From NCBI RefSeq assembly GCF_017094465.1, contig NZ_CP064791.1:1-64000 (forward strand): a stretch of 64,000 nt of DNA. Direction: 5' to 3'. The stretch is from Halapricum desulfuricans. Its GTDB lineage: Archaea; Halobacteriota; Halobacteria; Halobacteriales; Haloarculaceae. Of this stretch, positions 16,955 to 24,151 are shown piece after piece; positions within the stretch are counted from its first letter, which is position 1, and every line of letters starts with the position of its first letter. The position numbers were made by a program, and so were the translations under genes. The notes beneath the pieces are model-generated. The model saw only the letters and a list, made by a program, of their open reading frames with translations, ran no database searches and had not been told where the DNA came from.

Positions 16955-18421
16955 ATGTTTGCACCTGTACAATCACTCCTTGATGCGGGATTTGCCCTGT
17001 CGTTGCTCGACGGACCGGCAATACAGCTGTCGCCCGAAATCGCGAGCCGGGCGCAGTTCGGGTGGACCATCAGCGTCCACATCCTCTTTGCCGCCCTGTC
17101 GATCGGCCTCGCGCCGTTCATCGTCTATTTCACCTGGAAAGAGGTCCGAACCGACGACGAGCGGTTCACGCGGCTGCGCTCGTTTTGGGTGAAGGTGTTC
17201 GCGGCAGGCTTCGTAATGGGTACAGTCACGGGAATCCCGATGAGCTTCCAGTTCGGGACGAACTTCCCGCAGTTCTCTTCGGTGGCCGGCGAGATGATCG
17301 GCGGTCCGCTGGCCTTCGAGGCCAAGATGGCCTTCTTCCTCGAGGCCGTCTTCCTCGGCGTCCTGCTGTTCGGCCGTGATCGAGTCAGCGATCGCACATA
17401 TGTCCTTTCGTCGTTTCTGGTCGGCTTCGGTGCCTGGCTGTCTGGCTTCTGGATTCTGGTCGTCAACTCCTGGATGCAGACCCCCCAGGGCTACGAGATG
17501 GTGATGCGAAACGGGATGGAGGTCGCGAGACTGACCGACCCTATCGCCGCGTTCTTCAACCCCCGGATGACCTGGATGTACGTCCACATGATCAACGCGT
17601 CGGTGATTTCGGTCGCGCTGCTGGTCGCCGGCGTCTCCGCGTACATCGTCTGGAAGAAACGCGACGCGGACGCTTGGGGCACGGCGCTGAAGATCGCGGT
17701 GCTCATCCTGCTCGTCTCGGCACCGCTACAGGCGATCCACGGTGACGCCTACGCTCGCCACGTTGAGGATACCCAGCCCCAGAAGTTCGCGGCCATGGAG
17801 GGGCATTACGAGACGGGCACCGCTGATCTCCACCTCTTTGCAATCCCGACAGATCCTGATGCGTTCATGCGGCCGAGCGAGGAAAATCTCTTCACGATAA
17901 GCTTGCCGCGGGTCGGGTCGTTCCTCGCCAGCGGCGGTGATTTCGACGCGGTCGTGACTGGACTGGACGAATACGAACAGAACCCGCCAGTCCCGCTCGT
18001 GTTCTGGTCGTTCCGGCTCATGGTCGGGCTCGGATTCCTGTTTATCGGGCTCGCACTGTGGGGTGGCTATCTCATGTACCGTGATCGACTGACCGACAGC
18101 GATTGGTACTTGAAGGCGATGATCGCGGCGTCGCCGCTGGGGTACGCCGCCTTGCTCACGGGTTGGTATGTCACTGAGATCGGCCGCCAGCCGTGGGTGA
18201 TACAGGACGTGCTCAAGACGGACAACGCGGTCTCCCCGACGCTAACGGGGACGGAAGCGACGCTGACGCTCGTCGCTTTCCTCGTCATCTACACGGGACT
18301 GGTCCTGTCGGCGCTGTACATCCTCCGGTGGCTCATCGAGGACGAACTCCGCGACCTGGGTGTCACGGAATCGAAGGGGCACTGGTACGGTCCGCTCCCG
18401 GGGGTGAGCGACGATGACTGA
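16955..18421 (+). CDS. cydA: Cytochrome bd quinol oxidase subunit I
   Basis: Subunit I of cytochrome bd, the high-affinity quinol-oxygen oxidoreductase; 488 aa, multi-helical. Family features are RAQFGWTISVHILFAALSIG with the heme-ligand His at 42, MTWMYVHMINASVIS with a second conserved His near 212, the quinol-loop region around residues 245-320, and GRQPWVIQ near 410. The end overlaps the cydB start by eight bases, so the subunits are translationally coupled. An inverted repeat lies upstream. Cytochrome bd typically serves low oxygen or oxidative stress. Confidence 0.95.
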   Translation: MFAPVQSLLDAGFALSLLDGPAIQLSPEIASRAQFGWTISVHILFAALSIGLAPFIVYFTWKEVRTDDERFTRLRSFWVKVFAAGFVMGTVTGIPMSFQFGTNFPQFSSVAGEMIGGPLAFEAKMAFFLEAVFLGVLLFGRDRVSDRTYVLSSFLVGFGAWLSGFWILVVNSWMQTPQGYEMVMRNGMEVARLTDPIAAFFNPRMTWMYVHMINASVISVALLVAGVSAYIVWKKRDADAWGTALKIAVLILLVSAPLQAIHGDAYARHVEDTQPQKFAAMEGHYETGTADLHLFAIPTDPDAFMRPSEENLFTISLPRVGSFLASGGDFDAVVTGLDEYEQNPPVPLVFWSFRLMVGLGFLFIGLALWGGYLMYRDRLTDSDWYLKAMIAASPLGYAALLTGWYVTEIGRQPWVIQDVLKTDNAVSPTLTGTEATLTLVAFLVIYTGLVLSALYILRWLIEDELRDLGVTESKGHWYGPLPGVSDDD

Positions 18422-19412
18422 CTGGCTGCCCGTCGACTCGTATCTCGTCGAGTCGCTGCCCGAGATCTGGTTCGGTGCCGTCATGTTCGCGCTGACGATG
18501 TACATCGTCCTCGACGGGTTCGACTTCGGGATCGGGATGCTGTACGCGACCCGGGACAACGACCACGAGAGGGAGACGCTGCTGTCGGCGTTCGGACCGG
18601 TCTGGGACGCAAACGAGGTGTGGGTGATCGCCTTCGGGACGATGACGCTCGCGGCGTTCCCCGACGTCTACTCCCGGCTGCTGTCCGATCATTACTTCCT
18701 CGCGATCGGGTTCGTCCTTGCGTTGCTGTTCCGCGGGCTCGGCCCGGAACTGCGCGAACAACGCGACGACGAACAATGGAAGCGCTACTCCGATTACTCG
18801 TTCATCGGCGGGAGCCTGCTCTCCCCGCTTCTGTTCGGCATGCTCGCCGGCCGCTGGGTGTTCGACGCGGCGACGCTGTCGCTGCCGGCGCTGCTGACGG
18901 GGGTTGGCCTGGTCGCCGTCTCGGTCGTCACCGGTGCGGCGTTTCTGGCGGCCAAGACCTCGCCGACGCTGGCCGAGGACATTAGCGCCTACGGTATCAT
19001 CGCGACGCTCGCGTATCTCGGCGGCGTCGTCGTGTTGCTGGCGACCGTCGTCATAACTGACGCCGGCGGTCACGCCGGGACGATCCTCTCGGTGCCCGCA
19101 GCGGCCATCGTCGGGCTCTCGGTCGTCGCCGGACTGGGTGGCATCATCCTGGCCGGCCGCGGGGAGTACCGCGCCTGGCTGGCCAGTGCCCTGGCGCTTC
19201 CCACGCTGTTGAGTCTCCTCGTTGCCCTGCTGTTGTACCCGACGATCTACCCGCCGACCGGGCTGACGATCCAGGAGGCCGTCGTCTCCCCGCTCGCGCT
19301 CAACCTCACGACTGTCCTCGGATTCCCGGTCCTGCTGATCGTGCTGTGGTACTTCAAGTTCCTCTACGGCGTGTTCAGCGGTCCGATCGAGGGCGACGGC
19401 TACGGGGCCTGA
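18414..19412 (+). CDS. cydB: Cytochrome bd quinol oxidase subunit II
   Basis: Subunit II of cytochrome bd, 332 aa. The N-terminus has the family stretch YIVLDGFDFGIGML and FGPVWDANEVWVIAFGTM with LAAFPDVYSRLL. The 3' end is notable: the last 108 bases (19306-19413) are repeated in direct orientation at 23953-24060 with eight differences, mostly synonymous, beyond a 4.5-kb accessory island. The gene is intact and ends in YFKFLYGVFSGPIEGDGYGA. Confidence 0.95.
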   Translation: MTDWLPVDSYLVESLPEIWFGAVMFALTMYIVLDGFDFGIGMLYATRDNDHERETLLSAFGPVWDANEVWVIAFGTMTLAAFPDVYSRLLSDHYFLAIGFVLALLFRGLGPELREQRDDEQWKRYSDYSFIGGSLLSPLLFGMLAGRWVFDAATLSLPALLTGVGLVAVSVVTGAAFLAAKTSPTLAEDISAYGIIATLAYLGGVVVLLATVVITDAGGHAGTILSVPAAAIVGLSVVAGLGGIILAGRGEYRAWLASALALPTLLSLLVALLLYPTIYPPTGLTIQEAVVSPLALNLTTVLGFPVLLIVLWYFKFLYGVFSGPIEGDGYGA

Positions 19413-19413
19413 C
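19306..19413 (+). repeat. Direct repeat, left copy (3' end of cydB)
   Basis: This 108-base segment includes the last 35 codons of cydB and its stop. It matches 23953-24060 at 100 of 108 positions. The two copies bracket the accessory island, the geometry expected of integration into a gene's 3' end or of partial gene duplication. Confidence 0.9.
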
Positions 19414-19500
19414 AGTTGTGCGGCTACGCAATGGCTTCGGCGATCACGGGTGTGACGTGGCGCTCAATCACCCGCTGCGACGGTTATAGAGTTTCGAGGC

Positions 19501-19910
19501 GAAAACCCACGGCTTGAGCCGTCCTTAGAACGCTATGCGTTCTGATTGGCTGCACAAGACCTCCGGTCTTGTGAATGTGGGATGAAGCCGACAATTGGGA
19601 GAGGAACTACACTACAACAGCGGAAGACTCTCTAATATTTAAGTAGATACAAGATATATGTGAAATCAGCTCTACAGCAACCAAAACGGGGGCTGTGGAG
19701 GGGTAGTGTCAGCCGCCCTCGAACAGCGGGGACGTGTGACCGTGTGTACGTGACAGAATGATAGGAGGGACGTTCCGAACCAACTCGTTGAGGTTGGGTA
19801 CATCTGGTACTGAAGCCCACTGTGGGTGTGAGAAATCCCCTGCTCACTGTCTGCACCGCTCCACTGGGAGTCCCACGCTGAAGCCCACCCGTTTACGGGT
19901 GGGTAGCTGA
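19501..19910 (+). mobile_element. Non-autonomous IS200/IS605-type element (PATE/MITE-like)
   Basis: No transposase frame, but the ends look like IS200/IS605 termini. The left part has three hairpins: 19510-19521, 19527-19543 (7-bp stem AGAACGC/GCGTTCT) and 19554-19572 (8-bp stem). The right end has an 8-bp stem with 4-base loop at 19884-19903 (CCCACCCG/CGGGTGGG) followed by TAGCTGAC, typical of haloarchaeal tnpB-linked right ends that also encode omega-like RNA. The length of about 410 bases fits the palindrome-associated elements known in haloarchaea. Exact ends are uncertain. It sits where a peptide gene would be expected in front of the next two genes. Confidence 0.6.
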
Positions 19911-19933
19911 CGTGACGCTAATTTCAGATAAAT

Positions 19934-20179
19934 ATGATACAAACGTGGATACTAGCGGCTTCCATTGCGGCAGGTGGTGTAGTCATATTTGCGCTTGACC
20001 GCGACATTTATCGCCATGAGGGAAGTCCCGTCAGTTACCTCTTCATTTTCGCGATGGTGGGGGCAGCGTATTACTTCGGACTCAAAGGGCTGTTCGGCGC
20101 CGTTGTTCTCGGGATTATAACTAACGGAATACATGCGTTCGCTGCTCGACAACAGAGTACTGCCAAGACGGCCCCGTAA
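19934..20179 (+). CDS. Small membrane protein of SpoIIM cassette 1
   Basis: An 81-aa protein with two or three hydrophobic segments (about 3-20, 34-50 and 52-68) and a short charged loop (LDRDIYRHEGSP). It ends 20 bases before a SpoIIM gene on the same strand, the same order as in the three other cassettes, although sequence similarity between the small proteins is low. In bacterial circular bacteriocin loci small membrane proteins next to SpoIIM genes give immunity; a similar role is inferred here. The expected peptide gene upstream is missing and the transposon-like element occupies its place. Confidence 0.65.
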   Translation: MIQTWILAASIAAGGVVIFALDRDIYRHEGSPVSYLFIFAMVGAAYYFGLKGLFGAVVLGIITNGIHAFAARQQSTAKTAP

Positions 20180-20199
20180 CTTCTCCCCATCCATATACG

Positions 20200-20751
20200 A
20201 TGCAACTGATACGCCCCTCTCGTACTGTTAGGTCTCTTGTCGGAATCAACCTGGGTTTGTTCCTTGGCGGAGTATCAGCCGGATTGATCCTTGGCGTTCC
20301 TGACCAGGGAATGTCGGTATCCGACCCATCGTACTACTCTGTCGAGAGTCTAAACTTTGTTAACATCCTTTGGAACAACGCGCAGGTGACAGTATTGCTA
20401 TTTCTGACGAGCTTGACGCTGCTCTGGATTATCGGTGCATTCTTACTCGTCCTAAACGGCTACGTACTCGGCACGACGATCCTCGCCGCGCGAGCGACGG
20501 GTTGCTCTTGGCTACTCATCGCTATGACTACGCTTCCACACGGGGCTATCGAGGTATTTGCCTTCGCGCTATCGAGTGCTGTCGGGGTGGTACTGCCACT
20601 CCAAATTATCAACTATCTCCGTGGCATAAATGACCGGCTCATCTCCCGCGAGAGCAACGTGGAGACTGCGACATATCTGGCTCTCTCTTTCGTTCTTATC
20701 GTCGTCGCTGCGTGGATAGAGGCGACTGTCTCGCTCTCGATAGCGGCCTAA
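20200..20751 (+). CDS. SpoIIM/DUF95-family membrane protein (cassette 1)
   Basis: A 183-aa integral membrane protein of about five helices. It shares with the other three copies an Asn pair (N59-N60), an Asn-Gly (N86-G87) and the motif TLPHGAIE (P113, H114, E118). SpoIIM/DUF95 proteins are found in spore engulfment complexes and in circular bacteriocin clusters, where they are needed for maturation. The invariant His and Glu four residues apart could be functional residues within the membrane. The peptide partner is absent upstream, so this copy may be orphaned or act on a peptide from another cassette. Confidence 0.8.
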   Translation: MQLIRPSRTVRSLVGINLGLFLGGVSAGLILGVPDQGMSVSDPSYYSVESLNFVNILWNNAQVTVLLFLTSLTLLWIIGAFLLVLNGYVLGTTILAARATGCSWLLIAMTTLPHGAIEVFAFALSSAVGVVLPLQIINYLRGINDRLISRESNVETATYLALSFVLIVVAAWIEATVSLSIAA

Positions 20752-20839
20752 AATGAATTCAAGACAATGCGGGTTCAGAGGCCTATTGACGGTAGTGTTT
20801 CTGTCGGACTATTAGCCGATCGTATTACAGCGATGGAAG

Positions 20840-20990
20840 TCAGATTGGCGTCCGCTTCGTCTGTCGACGTCGAACGATGATCGCCGTACAGGCGACGGCC
20901 ACGGCGGCGAGCGTGATCGAGAGCGACTCAAGGTTGGCCCACACCGCGTAGGTCCCGATGTTGCGACGAACTCGCCACGGTAGAGTTAAT
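20840..20990 (-). pseudogene. Possible decayed 3' end of a membrane protein gene
   Basis: On the minus strand an open frame without a start codon reads into NIGTYAVWANLES, then a hydrophobic stretch (ITLAAVAVACTAIIV) and the basic end RRRQTKR, stopping at 20840-20842. It looks like the C-terminal membrane anchor of a lost gene downstream of the regulator. The rest of the 264-base gap (20752-21015) shows no gene. Support is only compositional. Confidence 0.25.
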
Positions 20991-21015
20991 CAGCCGGGTA
21001 TCGCTGTGGGACCAG

Positions 21016-21867
21016 TCAGTCCTGCCCGTGGGCAATCGACATCCCTCGATTGTCCGTCTCCACGATGGAAGACGCGCGAGTTCGAAGCGAGTCGATCCGT
21101 TTGCTCGCCCACTTCTGGACCGTCTCGTCGGTCGTCTCGACCAGGACGTGGGGCTTGTCGTGCTCGTCGAGTCCCAGAATAACCACTCGGTCGTCGATTC
21201 GCGCGACGCCGTAGTCAATCTTCGCACCTGCCAGGACGCCAATATCGAGAGGTCCGCGCTGAACGAGGTTCTTCAGTTTGGTCTTATGTTCGGCCTGTAA
21301 TGTGTCTGCGATGTCTTCGGGAACGTACAGAGAGATGTCGCTGTCCGCTGCCTGGAATATCGGGGCATCCGTCCGATTAAACAGGAGCGGATTTGTCGGA
21401 ATATACCCACTCACATTTGTCGCGTCCTCGATTAGTGCTGTTAACCGTTGGTGAGGAGCATACGGCTTGGCACGTGTTACCTCCGTAACAGTCACTGCCG
21501 AGAGGCTCCGAATGTCGAAGTCGAATTCTGACGGCGGTACACACGAAAACAGCGGCTCCAACTCGAGGGCCGTTTCGACGTGATCGCTGAACGCGGTGAG
21601 GGCGTCCAAGACAACCCTCCCAAGCGGTGTAGACCGAAACTCGTTGTCGATCGTCTCCTCGATTAGGTTCGCCTCGATCATCTCCTGGAGATTGTGACGG
21701 ACTGTCGTCCGTGGTGACTCCAGACAATCAGAAAGGTCCCGGAGGTCGAGTGTCCCATCAGTGAGTATCGATAAGATCTCGATCCTGACTGGCGTTCTTG
21801 CGACGTGATTGAGTAATTCTTGAACCCGTGGAGACACCCGTTTCCCCTCACCATTTTGTGAACACAT
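21016..21867 (-). CDS. HTH transcriptional regulator, FilR1/DUF1724-type
   Basis: A 283-aa regulator typical of euryarchaea. The N-terminal winged helix (about 12-85) includes TPVRIEILSILTDG and SPRTTVRHNLQEMIEANLIE. The C-terminal domain matches the FilR1/DUF1724 type: PSEFDFDIRSLSAVTVTEVT, a central DAPIFQAADSDISLYVP and IDYGVARIDDRVVILGLDE. It is the last gene of a minus-strand run peptide, small membrane protein, SpoIIM, regulator, starting 25 bases after the SpoIIM gene. It may control peptide production, perhaps by autoregulation; the ligand is unknown. Confidence 0.85.
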   Translation of the reverse strand: MCSQNGEGKRVSPRVQELLNHVARTPVRIEILSILTDGTLDLRDLSDCLESPRTTVRHNLQEMIEANLIEETIDNEFRSTPLGRVVLDALTAFSDHVETALELEPLFSCVPPSEFDFDIRSLSAVTVTEVTRAKPYAPHQRLTALIEDATNVSGYIPTNPLLFNRTDAPIFQAADSDISLYVPEDIADTLQAEHKTKLKNLVQRGPLDIGVLAGAKIDYGVARIDDRVVILGLDEHDKPHVLVETTDETVQKWASKRIDSLRTRASSIVETDNRGMSIAHGQD

Positions 21868-21892
21868 ACGAGTCGTTAAATTCTGACCACTT

Positions 21893-22483
21893 TCATATAC
21901 TTAAAACCGCCCCTTGTGCTCTCAGTCTAGCGATCTGTGCGGTGATTTGACTCTCGACGGCGGCTGCAATGACAACCAGGCTGAACGCGACAATGAGAAG
22001 GACTGCCATCTGGACGATATCGCGCTGACAGAGGGGAGTATCACGCCGTTTCAGCAAATACGCACCTAGACCAACTGGCACTTTCAGACCAACGCACCCG
22101 GCCATCCAGAACGCTGGGAGTTCAAACACGGCGTGTGGAAGTGTCAACGCGAAGAATGTACCTAGCTCCCCGGTGCCGGCAGCAGTCCCTGCAAGCAATC
22201 CGATCACGAGCCCGTTCTGAAACAAGACGATAAGCGTCGGAATCCCGATCAGAAGTCCTCCGAGTGCCAGCACTGTCAGGACGCTCGTATTTGTGACGAG
22301 AAGGTGCCCCAGTTGAAGCTGCTGGGTGGTCTGCTGTATCGATGCTGTCTCCGGACCCCCTTTCGCTGTGCCGGTGAGTACGAGAGCGACGCCGGTGATA
22401 GCTCCAAGTGTGGTCGTACCGATTGAAAGAACGAGCGGTTTCGCGTTGTTCGCGAGCGATCGTCGTGGGGACAAGGGAAACAT
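21893..22483 (-). CDS. SpoIIM/DUF95-family membrane protein (cassette 2)
   Basis: A 196-aa polytopic membrane protein. It keeps the cassette-wide signature: Asn65 of the Asn-Asn position (here Thr-Asn), N90-G91 and TLPHAVFE with P116, H117 and E121. Its ATG follows the TAG of the small membrane protein gene with no gap, showing coupled translation. The basic N-terminus should face the cytoplasm. By analogy with SpoIIM/DUF95 proteins of circular bacteriocin loci it is proposed to process or export the peptide encoded at 22803-23141. Confidence 0.82.
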   Translation of the reverse strand: MFPLSPRRSLANNAKPLVLSIGTTTLGAITGVALVLTGTAKGGPETASIQQTTQQLQLGHLLVTNTSVLTVLALGGLLIGIPTLIVLFQNGLVIGLLAGTAAGTGELGTFFALTLPHAVFELPAFWMAGCVGLKVPVGLGAYLLKRRDTPLCQRDIVQMAVLLIVAFSLVVIAAAVESQITAQIARLRAQGAVLSI

Positions 22484-22777
22484 CTACACTGACGACGATC
22501 TGAACCGCTCAATCGACACGAGGACGAGGTAGAGCGCGACGAAACCGAGGCATACTGCCAGCACGCTGTATCTAAACCACCACGGCTCTGACCCCCACGC
22601 GAGGAATGCCGCCGCACCCATTGTCAAGCTGAGCCCAACTGCAAGTAGTGTCTGGATCCCCCCAGCGACTGCAGTGTCCTCAGTGACCTCGCTGACCATT
22701 CGCCGGAACGGGAAGAACGTGCCCAGCCAGACGAGCAACCCGATTCCGACTTGGGTGGAAAGTCCTTGTAGTGACAT
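22484..22777 (-). CDS. Small three-helix membrane protein (cassette 2)
   Basis: A 97-aa protein with three hydrophobic segments (about 8-24, 40-60 and 70-88) and a loop FFPFRRMVSEVTEDTA. The ATG at 22777 lies 25 bases after the peptide gene stop; the longer open frame overlaps the peptide gene and is not coding-like. The stop abuts the SpoIIM start. Its position between precursor and SpoIIM matches immunity or accessory proteins of bacterial circular bacteriocin loci, but no sequence homology to those is claimed. Confidence 0.72.
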   Translation of the reverse strand: MSLQGLSTQVGIGLLVWLGTFFPFRRMVSEVTEDTAVAGGIQTLLAVGLSLTMGAAAFLAWGSEPWWFRYSVLAVCLGFVALYLVLVSIERFRSSSV

Positions 22778-22802
22778 TCGCTTTTTATCCACGTTAGTCC
22801 AT

Positions 22803-23141
22803 TTACGCCGCAAGTAGACCGCCGGTTGCGGCTGCACCGGCACCAAATGTTGCAGCTGTGCCTGTAGCGGATACGTAAGTTGCTGCACCGCTCGCAGCAG
22901 TCCCGGATCCACTGATGACCGCTGATCCCCCAGCTAAGGTGCTGTCGGCGTCGAGATCATCATTCAACGCCTTGTACGCGAGGTAGCTGGCACCGAGATC
23001 GCCGGTGCTTGAACTGGTGGCCACCACTGTGCCGACTCCGGCAGTGAGGAGACTGAGCGCGAGCACAACGGCGACTGCGGCGGTGATGGGACTATTCGAC
23101 TCGTTCGCGGTTGCGGTCTGTAACGTAACGTTCTCGGTCAT
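22803..23141 (-). CDS. Ala/Gly-rich hydrophobic peptide precursor, archaeocin candidate (cassette 2)
   Basis: A 112-aa protein. A polar N-terminus of about 18 residues precedes a hydrophobic helix (TAAVAVVLALSLLTAG), then a polar stretch ending SYLAYKALNDD, and finally about 45 residues made almost only of Ala, Gly, Ser, Thr and Val, ending GLLAA. Charge in the C-terminal half is nearly nil, extreme for a haloarchaeal protein. It heads the minus-strand operon; TATA-like sequences occur at 23177-23198. Size, composition and the SpoIIM partner resemble circular bacteriocin precursors. The processing site cannot be told from sequence. Confidence 0.7.
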   Translation of the reverse strand: MTENVTLQTATANESNSPITAAVAVVLALSLLTAGVGTVVATSSSTGDLGASYLAYKALNDDLDADSTLAGGSAVISGSGTAASGAATYVSATGTAATFGAGAAATGGLLAA

Positions 23142-23318
23142 CGTTTCGACCCACGAGTAGCATAGGTTCGATATGTCTATTAATTCGCCGATTTAAATTC
23201 TGATTACTGTGTCGTTGCCCGACGACCGATTCAAACTAGACAATCCGGTCGTCAACCGACGATTCTATCGTTAGAGTCCAGGGAGTGAATTGATCACCCT
23301 TTCGTTAGAACCGTCTCT
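23142..23318. promoter_or_regulatory. Divergent promoter region, cassette 2
   Basis: AT-rich gap between the minus-strand peptide operon and the plus-strand Yip1 gene. TATA-like ATTTAAATTC is at 23191-23200 and TCTATTAATT at 23176-23185, 40-54 bases upstream of the peptide start when read on the minus strand. Confidence 0.4.
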
Positions 23319-23939
23319 ATGCTCAGTGTCATCAGGGATCCGGCGCTGTTCTATCAGGAACAAGCAACCGATCGGTTGAGTGGCCCCATTTTGACCGTTC
23401 TCATCGCGGCAGTCACGAACGTACTTGCTACTGTGATCCTGCTGGCTTCCTCGTGGTCGACTATCGCCGAAGCCAGTACATATGTTACCACCGCATACGT
23501 GCTCAGCATTTTCTTTGGTATTGGCAGCGTCGTGGGATCGTGGGTACTGTATTCGGCAGCGTTTCACGCTGTCTCGGCGGTGTTCGGCGGCGAGGGAAGC
23601 TTTCGGCGGACTCTAACGTACACCGGTTGGGGGTTCGTCCCAATCGCCGTTAGTGGCCTCATCCACGCCGGCCTGATATTCCTGCGCGTTCGTGAGGCCA
23701 TATTTCCCGACTCAGCACAACAACTCGGGCCGTTCGTCCAGCAATTAACAAGTGGGCCGCTATTCACAATGGCGTCGCTTCTCGGCATCGTATTCACGAT
23801 CTGGAGCGGTGTAATATGGACGTTCGCGATGCGTGATGCGCGCGCTCTTTCGCTTCGGTATGCTGCGGCAACCGTTGCGCTCCCGCTCGGCATCTGGATC
23901 ACCTGGCGGTTGTATTCTGTCCTTTCACCGCTGCTCTAA
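23319..23939 (+). CDS. Yip1-family membrane protein (cassette 2)
   Basis: A 206-aa protein with a short N-terminal amphipathic part (RDPALFYQEQ) and five membrane helices, matching the Yip1 fold. It shares with the other cassette-linked Yip1 proteins a GWGFVP motif near residue 108 and a C-terminal SGVIWTFAMRDAR. Yip1 proteins shape membranes or assist transport in eukaryotes; in archaea their role is unknown. It is transcribed away from the peptide operon. The 14 bases after its stop lead into the right copy of the cydB repeat. Confidence 0.75.
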   Translation: MLSVIRDPALFYQEQATDRLSGPILTVLIAAVTNVLATVILLASSWSTIAEASTYVTTAYVLSIFFGIGSVVGSWVLYSAAFHAVSAVFGGEGSFRRTLTYTGWGFVPIAVSGLIHAGLIFLRVREAIFPDSAQQLGPFVQQLTSGPLFTMASLLGIVFTIWSGVIWTFAMRDARALSLRYAAATVALPLGIWITWRLYSVLSPLL

Positions 23940-23952
23940 CCGAGAGGGGACT

Positions 23953-24060
23953 TCACGACTGTCCTCGGGTTCCCGGTCCTGCTGATCGTGCTGTGGTACT
24001 TCAAGTTCCTCTATGGCGTGTTTAGCGACCCGATCGAGGGTGAGGGTTACGGGGCCTGAC
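23953..24060 (+). repeat. Direct repeat, right copy (remnant cydB 3' end)
   Basis: Matches 19306-19413 at 100 of 108 positions and still translates in frame to the last residues of CydB with a stop (…FSDPIEGEGYGA). Most differences are silent codon changes, so this copy evolved under coding constraint, probably as the end of another cydB allele. No upstream part of cydB is attached. It marks the right edge of the island. Confidence 0.88.
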
Positions 24061-24151
24061 CGGCCTGCCGTCCGCGTGTGGATCCGTCAATCTCCACGAC
24101 ATCAGGGGTGAGCGACGCGGTGGGTGACACCGTGTCCTCTGGCAGTCTCAG

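Larger units (their letters stand above)
19414..23952. mobile_element. Accessory genomic island with archaeocin-like cassettes
   Basis: About 4.5 kb of visibly lower GC than its flanks, bounded by the 108-base cydB 3'-end repeats. It holds a non-autonomous IS200/IS605-type element, a small-membrane-protein plus SpoIIM pair, a decayed gene end, an HTH regulator, a complete peptide/membrane/SpoIIM operon and a Yip1 gene. No integrase or transposase gene is present, so mobilisation in trans or homologous recombination is implied. Island status is inferred from the flanking repeats, composition and gene content. Confidence 0.7.
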
